From Pirellulaceae bacterium (GTDB lineage: Bacteria > Planctomycetota > Planctomycetia > Pirellulales > Pirellulaceae), in contig JAKVBZ010000005.1 in the NCBI GenBank assembly GCA_022448645.1, positions 1 through 64,000 of the forward strand: a stretch of DNA of 64,000 nucleotides, given 5' to 3'. Numbering within the stretch: the stretch's first letter is position 1; every line of letters starts with the position of its first letter. Below are positions 27,164 through 35,843 of the stretch, in pieces. Under the pieces are notes generated by a model. The model was not told the origin of the DNA. It saw nothing but the letters and a program-made list of their open reading frames with translations, and ran no database searches. Position numbers and translations under genes: made by a program.

Positions 27164-28410
27164 TCAGACCAGGTGATGTGGTGGTAAACATCGAACGTGT
27201 GTGTGTTGAGCTGGAACAACTCGCTCAATTCTCTGATTCGCCAGCGCCGTCCGTTACCCGCATTCTGTTCACGCAGCCCGACTTAGAAGCCCGCATTTTC
27301 GTATGCGAACGGATGTCGCAAGCTGGCTTGCAGGTCCACACCGACGCCGCCGGAAACATATTCGGTCGCTGGGACGCCGGAGATCCGTTATTGCCACCAG
27401 TGGCAACCGGCTCTCACATTGATGCCATTCCACACGCAGGTCGCTTCGACGGTACGGTCGGAGTTCTGGGGGGACTCGAAGCACTTCGTACCTTGCGGGA
27501 ATCAGGATTTCAACCAAAACGGCCTTTGGAACTGATCGTTTTTAACAGCGAGGAGCCAACGCGGTACGGGATCGGTTGTTTGGGTAGCCGCCTGCTTTCG
27601 GGACAGCTTGACACACTTCGTGCGTCCCAATTAGTCGATACCAATCAGGTAACGTTTGAAGAGACTCGACGGATGGCTGGTTGCCATGGATCCCTAGCAG
27701 ACGTCGTTCTGTCGCCCGGTCAATATCACGCCTTCGTGGAATTACATATTGAGCAAGGTCCTAAGCTGGAAGAAGCGTCCATACCGATCGGCGTGGTAAC
27801 GGCTATCGCCGCACCCGCTGCGGTTCGTGTCGTGTTTCACGGCAAGGGCGGTCATGCGGGAACTGTCCTGATGCCCGAGCGTGTGGACGCGCTGTTGCCA
27901 GCGGCTCAATTAGCCTTAGTAGTGGAACAACTGGCGTTACACGAAGGAGGCCATGACACCGTCGCTACCACAGGACTATTGCAAGTCCACCCTGGCGCCA
28001 TCAACAGCATCCCCAGCCGCGTGACGATGGAAATCGACGTGAGGGATATCGAGTTGGATCGCCGAAATCGAGTCCTGGATCGTATCCAGCAGCAAGCTCA
28101 AGAGATCGGAAACGATCGAAACTTGAAAACGACTGTCGAACTCATCAACGCCGATCCCCCGGCTACTTGTAATCCTACGGTGGTTGCCGCCGTAAAGGAC
28201 ACCTGCCGTACCATCGACGTAACATGTCTGGAAATGATCAGCCGAGCATACCATGACGCGCTCTTCATGGCGCTGATCGCTCCAACAACAATGGTGTTCA
28301 TACCTTGCCGAGATGGGATCAGTCATCGCCCCGAAGAATTCGCAACACCAGAAGCCATCAAAACGGGCATCCATGTCCTTGCCGGTACGCTCAAACGGTT
28401 GGCCGAGTGA
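27160..28410 (+). CDS. allC: Allantoate amidohydrolase-like M20-family hydrolase
   Basis: A 416-residue M20-type amidase of the allantoate amidohydrolase / N-carbamoyl-L-amino-acid hydrolase group. TGSHIDAIPHAGRFDG and FNSEEPTRYG supply the dimetal ligands (His, Asp, Glu-Glu), VELHIEQGPKLE and HGKGGHAG the substrate and dimer residues, and a His near MISRAYHDALF the last ligand. Sequence alone does not separate allantoate from N-carbamoyl substrates; the coupled ureidoglycine aminohydrolase gene favours allantoate, whose hydrolysis yields ureidoglycine. The GTG start overlaps the preceding stop. Confidence 0.85.
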   Translation: MIRPGDVVVNIERVCVELEQLAQFSDSPAPSVTRILFTQPDLEARIFVCERMSQAGLQVHTDAAGNIFGRWDAGDPLLPPVATGSHIDAIPHAGRFDGTVGVLGGLEALRTLRESGFQPKRPLELIVFNSEEPTRYGIGCLGSRLLSGQLDTLRASQLVDTNQVTFEETRRMAGCHGSLADVVLSPGQYHAFVELHIEQGPKLEEASIPIGVVTAIAAPAAVRVVFHGKGGHAGTVLMPERVDALLPAAQLALVVEQLALHEGGHDTVATTGLLQVHPGAINSIPSRVTMEIDVRDIELDRRNRVLDRIQQQAQEIGNDRNLKTTVELINADPPATCNPTVVAAVKDTCRTIDVTCLEMISRAYHDALFMALIAPTTMVFIPCRDGISHRPEEFATPEAIKTGIHVLAGTLKRLAE

Positions 28411-28592
28411 GGACACGCTATGTAACGTCTTAGATTGAGGACAGTAGGCTCGGTGGGAACTTGATCCCTCAGCCGATCCATCGGGACGAGCTTGAGAACT
28501 TTCCTGGACGACACCATGCAACCACAATCTTTCACAACGTTGGGCGCCGCAACCATCCATGTCATTTCACATTGGGAAGCGATCTTATCTTC

Positions 28593-29099
28593 ATGTCACT
28601 CACTGAATTCCTATCCAATCTAGACAACAAATGTTTCTCAGACACGATGACCAAATGCTGCGCGTCGACACAATGGGTTCGTCAAATGACAGCATCTCGT
28701 CCGTTCGATCATGACGAACAGTTGTTCGCAATGGCTACCCAAATCTGGTGGTCACTCGCGAAAGACGATTGGCGAGAAGCGTTCGCGGCCCATCCAAGGA
28801 TCGGAGATTTGGACAGCCTGCGTGCCAAGTTCAGCATCACACAATCATGGGCATCCGGCGAGCAATCAGGAGTTACGGGTGCCAGCGAGGAAACTTTGAG
28901 CCAACTGGCGGTGGGAAACGATCGTTATTGGAAGCGATTCGGTTACATCTTTATTGTGTTCGCTACCGGTAAAACCGCGTCAGAAATGTTGGACATTCTA
29001 GAACGGCGATTGGACAATCATGCCGGCGACGAAATCCGGATTGCAGCCGAAGAACAGTTGAAAATTACGTTATTAAGGCTAGAAAAGCTCGTGGACTAG
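28593..29099 (+). CDS. 2-oxo-4-hydroxy-4-carboxy-5-ureidoimidazoline (OHCU) decarboxylase
   Basis: A 168-residue protein of the OHCU decarboxylase family, which forms S-allantoin in urate oxidation. AHPRIGDLDSLRAKF carries the catalytic His, and the following SxxEQSGV and LxxGNDRYWKRFGYIFIVFATGKTASEML are family hallmarks. The start at 28593 gives the normal family length; the frame is open upstream to 28461 without homology. It lies 182 bases after the allantoate amidohydrolase gene. Urate oxidase, HIU hydrolase and allantoinase are not in the window. Confidence 0.9.
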   Translation: MSLTEFLSNLDNKCFSDTMTKCCASTQWVRQMTASRPFDHDEQLFAMATQIWWSLAKDDWREAFAAHPRIGDLDSLRAKFSITQSWASGEQSGVTGASEETLSQLAVGNDRYWKRFGYIFIVFATGKTASEMLDILERRLDNHAGDEIRIAAEEQLKITLLRLEKLVD

Positions 29100-29600
29100 C
29101 TGGAATGTCTTGCATTGCACTGACTCGCACCGAACGCCGCCAAGGATTTTGGACACTGAAATCCCCGGAAACCAAACACGATGTGCATGCGCGTGGGTCT
29201 CTCGACGGCATGGTTCGGATTTCGGAGAGGGGACTCAACTCTCAAACAGAAAGGGGCTCGTGCCGCTTTTTGGTCCACAGTTTCTCCTTCTCCTTAGGAG
29301 CCAATGGTTATACCGATCGTTCACCATGCCAACCAACATTCTCTATCGTGCGACTGGCGATAATTCTGGCCTTTTTTTGTCTGCGGCCACAGACATCCGT
29401 CAAATTCACGGAGCGTCTCAGCCTTTGCAATCTGCCAAGCACCATGTCCGTTTGACTCCACTCAGGTCGGGACTTTCGTTTGACCGAAGTGCATGGTGAT
29501 GTGATTCACGATATACTTACGTGAACGTATTGCGAAGGCGTGTTACCACCATCGTCAGCTGGACGGATCCCTTCTGGCACCACTCTTCCATGAAGGATAA
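29100..29600. other. Intergenic region, no supported gene
   Basis: About 500 bases between the OHCU decarboxylase and ceramidase genes. Overlapping short frames exist on both strands without family similarity or ribosome binding sites. Its one notable element is the palindromic site at 29501-29525. Confidence 0.45.
29501..29525. promoter_or_regulatory. Overlapping palindromes upstream of the ceramidase-like gene
   Basis: GTGATTCAC (29501-29509) is a 4+1+4 palindrome, and TTCACG (29505-29510) pairs with CGTGAA (29520-29525) across nine bases. They lie 75 bases before the gene's ATG, where a repressor or activator dimer could bind. The regulator is unknown. Confidence 0.3.
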
Positions 29601-31745
29601 ATGGCCATGTGTCGACTTCTCACAAGCTTGAGCTTGTTAGTATTCATTGGAGCAGGCATCTTTTTTTCATCTCAGGCGACTGCCGGCTTGATGGCCGGTG
29701 CGGCAGCCATCGATGTTACTCCCACAGTTTTTCCGGTCCTCATTAACGGAAGCATGCTCCAACACTCAGCTTCTCGCGCAACTTCTAAGTTGCATGCACG
29801 CGCCTTGGCATTGGACGACGGCACCCAACAGCTAGTCATCGTCGTGGTGGACAGCTGCGCGCTACCTCGAGAGCTGATCGATGAAGCCAAGCAACTGGCT
29901 TTTAAACAGACGAACATCCCTACCAATCACATTACCATTGCCGCCACCCACACTCATACGGCACCATCATCACTAAGTGCCCTGGGTACTGGTGTCGATC
30001 CGCAGTACCCAACCTTCCTACGTATTAAGCTGGTAGAAGCCATCACCGCGGCACAAAGAAACCTTGAACCGGCTCAGATTGGTTGGGGAGTGGGCGATGC
30101 GGGTGAGTTTACCGCGTTACGCCGCTGGATTCATCGTCCGGACCGCATGGACAAGGATCCGTTCGGCAATCTCACCGTTCGAGCCAATATGCACTCGGCT
30201 CGAGACTGGAATAAGGTAACAGGGGTATCCGGCCCCGAAGACCCCGACCTCTCACTCATTTCCGTACAGGCTATCGATGGCCGCCCGATCGCAGTGCTCG
30301 CAAATTTTTCGATGCACTATTTCGCTGGCGTTTCACCAGTGAACGCTGATTATTATGGCATGTTCTGTGAAGGTTTGCGGAAGCGGTTGGAGACGTCAGA
30401 CGCTGGTTCGCCCGCATTTGTGGGAATCATGTCCCACGGCTGCAGCGGGGACGTCTGGCGACGAGACTATTCGCTGCCCTCGGATCAACAAAAAAATGAT
30501 ATTTCTATCGACGAATACACGGAGGAATTGCTGACCATCGCCATATCTGTCTGCAGCAATATCGAATACCAGCACGATGTGACACTTGGAATGGCAGAAA
30601 CGCGATTCACGCTGCCACTGCGAGTCCCTGACGCTCAACGTCTGCAGTGGGCACAAAACATCGTCGAAGAATTGGGAGACCAGCCCCCCAAAACCACAAC
30701 GCAAGTCTACGCACAGGAACAAATCCATTTGCATGAAAAACAGGCCTCTGAGATTGTCGTCCAGGCGATTCGTATCGGTGAGATCGGTATCGCCACGACG
30801 CCTACCGAAACCTACGCCCTGACCGGACTGAAAATTAAGCTTCAAAGTCCTCTTCGCAACACGATGGTGTTCGACTTGGCAAATGGGGCCGAAGGCTATA
30901 TCCCACCACCAGAACAACATTTGTTGGGAGGCTACAACACATGGGCGGCCCGCTCTGCCGGTTTGGAAATCATGGCAGAACCCAAGATCGCCCAGGCCGC
31001 GCTACACTTATTAGAAAAGGTGGCCGGTGAAACTCGGCATGTCTACCTTCAAAGTCAAGGAGCGACGTGTACCGCCCAATTAACCGCTCGTCCCCGCGCG
31101 TACTGGAGACTTGATGAATTTGCCGGCACAATGGCAGCCGACCTAACGGAACATGCCCGACATGCATACTACGAACCTGGAGTTGTATTTTTTCTGGACG
31201 GACCTCGCTCCGATCTCTTTTGCCAGGATGGCGAAATGAATCGGGCTGCACATTTCGCTGGAGGTCGCTTACGAACACAGGTTCGCAAACTAGACAACCA
31301 ATACAGTGTATCTCTTTGGTTTTGGAACGGCATGCCGTCGGATGCACGCGAGGTGACAGGTTGGATGTTCTCGAGGGACCGCAATCACAACCTCACAGCA
31401 TACGGAGACCATCTGGGAATCGGAGGGACGGCCAATCAGCCAGGGGTTTTAATCTATCAACATGGACCAGATCTGAGTGATTCGGTTGCTATGGGGACGA
31501 CACCGATTTCCCGTTGGACATGGAACCATGCGTTGCTTGTGCGAGATGGCAATCGTGTCCGCGTGTTCTTAAATCACCATGACCATCCGGAAATCGACAC
31601 CACGATCCAGGGAAACATTCCAGAGCAGTTTGACGAACTCTTCTTCGGAGGACGCAGCGACAATCAAGCCAATTGGGAAGGTCGACTTGACGAAATCGCT
31701 GTGTTTGATCGCGTGGTGACTCCGGCCGAGTTACAACCGAAATGA
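29601..31745 (+). CDS. Neutral/alkaline ceramidase-like protein with C-terminal LamG-type domain
   Basis: A 714-residue exported protein. AAGGAT precedes the ATG, and residues about 6-28 form a signal peptide ending ATAG. Residues about 30-470 resemble the neutral ceramidase N-terminal domain: LMAGAAAIDVTP, ATHTHTAPS with the zinc-type His pair, LANFSMHYFAGV and GIMSHGCSGDVW. Residues about 500-710 resemble a concanavalin/LamG domain (YWRLDEFAGTMAADLT at its start, GRLDEIAVFDRVVTPAEL at its end), which often binds glycans. Many planctomycete members are not tested ceramidases, so an amide or ester of a surface lipid or glycan is only a guess. Confidence 0.85.
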   Translation: MAMCRLLTSLSLLVFIGAGIFFSSQATAGLMAGAAAIDVTPTVFPVLINGSMLQHSASRATSKLHARALALDDGTQQLVIVVVDSCALPRELIDEAKQLAFKQTNIPTNHITIAATHTHTAPSSLSALGTGVDPQYPTFLRIKLVEAITAAQRNLEPAQIGWGVGDAGEFTALRRWIHRPDRMDKDPFGNLTVRANMHSARDWNKVTGVSGPEDPDLSLISVQAIDGRPIAVLANFSMHYFAGVSPVNADYYGMFCEGLRKRLETSDAGSPAFVGIMSHGCSGDVWRRDYSLPSDQQKNDISIDEYTEELLTIAISVCSNIEYQHDVTLGMAETRFTLPLRVPDAQRLQWAQNIVEELGDQPPKTTTQVYAQEQIHLHEKQASEIVVQAIRIGEIGIATTPTETYALTGLKIKLQSPLRNTMVFDLANGAEGYIPPPEQHLLGGYNTWAARSAGLEIMAEPKIAQAALHLLEKVAGETRHVYLQSQGATCTAQLTARPRAYWRLDEFAGTMAADLTEHARHAYYEPGVVFFLDGPRSDLFCQDGEMNRAAHFAGGRLRTQVRKLDNQYSVSLWFWNGMPSDAREVTGWMFSRDRNHNLTAYGDHLGIGGTANQPGVLIYQHGPDLSDSVAMGTTPISRWTWNHALLVRDGNRVRVFLNHHDHPEIDTTIQGNIPEQFDELFFGGRSDNQANWEGRLDEIAVFDRVVTPAELQPK

Positions 31746-31748
31746 TGG

Positions 31749-34271
31749 TCAACCACCGCCGCGTGGAGAACGTTGAAGTGCACTCTGCACCGCCTTGAGC
31801 AGTCCGGCATTGACCTTACCGCCCATCTGCTGGCATTGGTCCACGTCTCGCTGTGCGGCCTCGAACTGGCCTAGGTGGTACAAAGACTGAGCTCGGCGGT
31901 GATAATTCTGTGAATCCTGAGGTAGTAGCCGAATCGCGTGGCCAAAGTCACGAACAGCTCCGGTGTGGTTTCCAAGTGCGGCCCGTGCTTGCCCGCGATT
32001 GAAGTAAGCTTGTGGAATGTCTGTACTCAGAGCCAGAGCGCGGTTGTACTCGCGTTGCGCAGCAGTATGATTCCCCAACATCAAATGCGCGTTTCCTCGA
32101 CAGACATAGACTATCGCCGATTTAGGATCAGACTCGATGGCGCGGTCAAAATCAGTAAACGCTTTATCAAAGTCGTTCAGGCTCATGTAACACAGAGCTC
32201 GATTGTTGAGCGCGCCTGTGTTTAGCGGATTTTTTTCGATGGCCTGTGAAAAATCTTCAATGGCACGAACATAGTCCTCCCGGTTCATATAGATATTGCC
32301 CCGGTTATAATAGGCCAAATCCAAATCTCCAATTTCGATCGCACGGTTATAATCCTGTAAAGCCTGCTGCGCCTCGCCAAGTTGAGAATACGTGCCGGCC
32401 CGATTGTAGTAGGCTTGCGCCATATCAGGATCTAGACGAATGACTTCATCGAAGTCGCGCAGAGCCAAATTCAACTGTCCCAATTGCATATGCGCGTCAC
32501 CACGATTCAAATATGCAGCTGAGTTGTCACTTTGCAGTGCGATGACTCGGCTAAAATCGTCGATGGCTCGTCGAGTCTCGCCGATCTGGCCCAGAACGAC
32601 ACCACGATTGAAATACGCTCCAGCGAATTCATCGTTGATCGTAATAGCGTGTGTGTAGTCGGCAATGGCCGATTCCAGATCGTTAAATTGTTCAAACGCT
32701 ACGGCTCGGTTGTAACAAAAGATAGGCATGCCTTTGCGAAGTTCAATCGCCTTCGTCAAATATGCGAGCGCCGGCTGTCGCTGACCTAACTCGACGTACA
32801 GATTGCCCAAGTTGTTCAGCACTTCCACAAAGTGTTGTGCACGTCCTAACGCAATTTTGTAATCATGCATTCCCTTTTCAAGATATTCATCACGTATCGT
32901 TTCGTCAGACAAACCCATGGTGACATATTCTTTTCCTCGATTGTTCCAACCACGAGGTTCCATGGGGCTCTTAACGATCACATCTGTCCACAATCCAATC
33001 ACGTCCTGCCATACTTGATTGCGAGCAATCGTACCGGCCATCATGGCCCCCAAGACGACGGCCCACACTGCAAACAAGGCCACTCGCCTGCATCGTCCCC
33101 AAGCCGTATCAACAAGCAGCACAAACAGCAAAATGATCCCCACCGAGGGCAAATACAGGCGATGCTCGAAAATCATCTCTAACGGCATCATGGTTGACTC
33201 GAGCAATAACTGGCCGAAAAACCATAATATGCAAAACGTGTAAAGTGGCCGACTTCTCAGAAAATAAACTGCCCACCCAACCAGCGAACTCAACACCAAC
33301 AGGCTAACGGCGGTCCCCACAGAAGCCAGGCCACTGACCGGCGGAAAAATGTAGTGGATCAGATTAAGACGTGATGGGTGAGGATAGAACAGCAGGCTTA
33401 GATAGAACACGACCACCCGCGCTTGTGTCCACAATCGTTCTGCCATCGTAAAATCACGAAATCTGTAACCATTTACGACTTCTAGCAACGGATTACGGCG
33501 AGACACCAGACAGATGACGACGACAGCCAACAACAACGCCACGCCACCACAGACGAGTTGCCATTTCAGACGTCGCCCAATCATGCGCGGCACCGTGGGG
33601 GATTTGGAAAACAACAACCATTCCATCAGCACCACAATCAACGGCAACGTGATAGCAATCTCTTTGCAGCCAAGAGACAGTCCCCAGAACACCAACACGC
33701 CCACCAAACACCAGTTCCGTCGCAACGAATCCCTTTGTAGACGCCCCAGACAATACAAAACCAAAGCCAGCAGATAAAACATGACAGCCAACGACGCCAT
33801 CCGCTGCACAACATATGTCACCGATTGACTATGCACGGGATGCGCTACAAATACCAAAGCGGCGATCGCCGAGATGAGTTGTCGACGAGTATCGCAAATG
33901 CTCCAGGGGTCGCGACACAATACTCCTTCGCTACTGACTCTCATCCAGAGCAAACAAAGAGCGTAGACCAACAACCCACTCACCACATGGATTAAGATAT
34001 TGACAACATGCATGCCAACCAGGGGGTCCTCGCCGCTCCAATAATAATTAAGGGCAAAACTAAGATTAGCCACAGCCCGACTGGGAAGGGGGCTCTCAAA
34101 GGCTGCCTCATAGAGCCCTTGCGGTGATAACTCCTTCAAATGAAGGTGTTCGTTAAACGCCACATTCTGGCTATCATCAAAGATGAAAGGGACGTGGATG
34201 GAATTCGCATAGATCACGACCCCCACAATAACGATCAACAGTCCGGCAAAGTAATGAATGAAAGTACGCAA
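31749..34271 (-). CDS. TMTC-like multi-pass membrane protein with C-terminal TPR repeats
   Basis: An 840-residue protein. The first ~430 residues hold about ten hydrophobic segments with an early IFDDSQN motif (about 30-36), as in DUF1736/TMTC-type protein O-mannosyltransferases and their bacterial relatives. The last ~370 residues are at least eight tandem TPRs, recognisable from repeated AYxNRGxAxxxLGxxxxAxxDF patterns. The start is a TTG codon at 34271; no ribosome binding site is visible. It probably transfers a lipid-linked sugar to exported proteins, the TPRs binding substrate. It ends three bases from the convergent ceramidase gene. Confidence 0.85.
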   Translation of the reverse strand: MRTFIHYFAGLLIVIVGVVIYANSIHVPFIFDDSQNVAFNEHLHLKELSPQGLYEAAFESPLPSRAVANLSFALNYYWSGEDPLVGMHVVNILIHVVSGLLVYALCLLWMRVSSEGVLCRDPWSICDTRRQLISAIAALVFVAHPVHSQSVTYVVQRMASLAVMFYLLALVLYCLGRLQRDSLRRNWCLVGVLVFWGLSLGCKEIAITLPLIVVLMEWLLFSKSPTVPRMIGRRLKWQLVCGGVALLLAVVVICLVSRRNPLLEVVNGYRFRDFTMAERLWTQARVVVFYLSLLFYPHPSRLNLIHYIFPPVSGLASVGTAVSLLVLSSLVGWAVYFLRSRPLYTFCILWFFGQLLLESTMMPLEMIFEHRLYLPSVGIILLFVLLVDTAWGRCRRVALFAVWAVVLGAMMAGTIARNQVWQDVIGLWTDVIVKSPMEPRGWNNRGKEYVTMGLSDETIRDEYLEKGMHDYKIALGRAQHFVEVLNNLGNLYVELGQRQPALAYLTKAIELRKGMPIFCYNRAVAFEQFNDLESAIADYTHAITINDEFAGAYFNRGVVLGQIGETRRAIDDFSRVIALQSDNSAAYLNRGDAHMQLGQLNLALRDFDEVIRLDPDMAQAYYNRAGTYSQLGEAQQALQDYNRAIEIGDLDLAYYNRGNIYMNREDYVRAIEDFSQAIEKNPLNTGALNNRALCYMSLNDFDKAFTDFDRAIESDPKSAIVYVCRGNAHLMLGNHTAAQREYNRALALSTDIPQAYFNRGQARAALGNHTGAVRDFGHAIRLLPQDSQNYHRRAQSLYHLGQFEAAQRDVDQCQQMGGKVNAGLLKAVQSALQRSPRGGG

Positions 34272-34506
34272 GGAAGGTCTATGAGCAGAGCCGGCGGAAG
34301 AAAGATGATCCTTATTGGATCCGTATTGCGGTTACAATCTTATTCTAATCGAGAAGGGAAATCTGCGACAATAGCTTCTCGTAAACCTTTAAAACAAAGT
34401 GATCTCGTGGACTTATCAACGCCCATGCTTTCACTCAGACCAGACGATCTTTCAGCCATTCACTGACACTGCCTCCCAGAACAACACCTCGGAAATCTGC
34501 AGAACG

Positions 34507-35343
34507 ATGAAAATAATCGAATTGGTCTCGCGATTGCCCACACCCATCGCCAATCTCGTTGATATTTGGGCAAACAGAATATTCCTGAGTCAAACTTCTC
34601 GCCTCGCATGCGAGACTTCTCGTTTGGGACGAGCTGACGAACGGCTTCGTGCCGCCGTTGACCATTGCGACTCAGAAAACCACCTCTGGCAGGAAGCCTT
34701 GAATTCATTTCACAAATGCGGTTTGGGCAACCTTTCGTTGGAACAGTCCATCGAAAAACGGCTACTGTTTCATTTCGCACGGAACCTACAACCTTCGTCC
34801 GTTTTGGAAATTGGTAGTTTTCTTGGCCATTCGGCGCTTGTCTTCACGTCAGCTTTAACAGCCGCCCGATTAGAAACGAGCCAGTTCAAGATTTGCAGTG
34901 TCGACATCGTGGACGTAAACGATGCATCAACCGGCTATTGGCCACAGCATGGACAACGATACTCGCCACAACAAATGATTCACAAAATCCAACCGGATGC
35001 TCAGGTAGAATTCGTCCAAGCAGACTCGATCTCATTCCTGAACCAATCTGAAGACGAGTTCGACTTGATTTTCCTGGACGGCCATCATCGCGGAACAACG
35101 GTATACCGGGAGACGGTACTCGCGCTCCGTCGGCTTCGCCCAGGAGGCCATCTGTTGTTACATGACTATCACCCATTCCACTTTATCCCTTACAAACGCA
35201 AGATCGTTCCAGGCCCCTATCTGGCCGTACAGCGTTTGATCCGAGAGGGAGTGCCATTGGTAACCCTTCCACTCTGTACGATTCCGGCATCCTCCACCAA
35301 ACGGGTCCCCACAACGTTATGTGTTGTCGCCGCCCAAGAGTGA
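34507..35343 (+). CDS. Class I SAM-dependent methyltransferase
   Basis: A 278-residue methyltransferase of the Methyltransf_24 type. VLEIGSFLGHSALVF is motif I (SAM-binding), CSVDIVD the end of strand 2, and FDLIFLDGHHRGTTVYRE plus LRPGGHLLLHDYHP motifs III-IV. The ATG at 34507 is preferred because the open frame to 34399 has no homology. Members near cell-surface genes often methylate sugars, but the substrate is unknown. Confidence 0.85.
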   Translation: MKIIELVSRLPTPIANLVDIWANRIFLSQTSRLACETSRLGRADERLRAAVDHCDSENHLWQEALNSFHKCGLGNLSLEQSIEKRLLFHFARNLQPSSVLEIGSFLGHSALVFTSALTAARLETSQFKICSVDIVDVNDASTGYWPQHGQRYSPQQMIHKIQPDAQVEFVQADSISFLNQSEDEFDLIFLDGHHRGTTVYRETVLALRRLRPGGHLLLHDYHPFHFIPYKRKIVPGPYLAVQRLIREGVPLVTLPLCTIPASSTKRVPTTLCVVAAQE

Positions 35344-35542
35344 CACCATTCATGCAATTTCTGACAATGCTAAGCTGGAGAGTAAAACAAGCGTTGGTGA
35401 AAAGCCTAAAAACATTTCATCACGTCTTTTCCGATACTCGTAGAATGCTCGAAAAAACATGCAGACCAAATTTCTGAACATCTCTTAGACGGCTCTGAGA
35501 GGAACATGTTCACTGAGACCAACAGGTTGCGTACCTTTTACA

Positions 35543-35770
35543 ATGACCGAGATGAAGTCGTTGACAGTTTGGCAAACCGTTTTGTGGATGAGTATCATGT
35601 GGTGTGTGACAGGCCCTCTCACGATGGTGCTGGCAGCACCAAACACGGAGCTGGTTCCGCTACAAGACCGCACTCAACTGCTGGACTCTTTGCTGCTGGA
35701 AGATTCTGCGGACGCTGCGGAACAAAGCATCAAGGCAAGTTACGCGCGCGGCCGTGTGCAGTCTGGCTGA
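35543..35770 (+). CDS. Small exported peptide, unknown
   Basis: A 75-residue frame beginning with a charged tip, a hydrophobic stretch (about 10-30) and a plausible signal cleavage after VLAA, then an acidic LLDSLLLEDSADAAEQ segment. ATGs at 35543 and 35552 are both possible. An overlapping frame starting at 35506 has a better ribosome binding site but implausible composition, so this call is tentative. Confidence 0.35.
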   Translation: MTEMKSLTVWQTVLWMSIMWCVTGPLTMVLAAPNTELVPLQDRTQLLDSLLLEDSADAAEQSIKASYARGRVQSG

Positions 35771-35843
35771 CATGACATTCATTTCCTCAGAAAGCACGCC
35801 AGGTTACACGGAAAGACGGTGGATTGATTCAAACAGTTGATGT

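Noticed and set aside
35506..35775. Plus-strand frame with a good ribosome binding site (GAGAGGAAC)
   Set aside because: Its composition (His, Arg, Cys, Gly-rich, no hydrophobic pattern) looks like an out-of-frame reading, and the overlapping frame at 35543 has a signal peptide.
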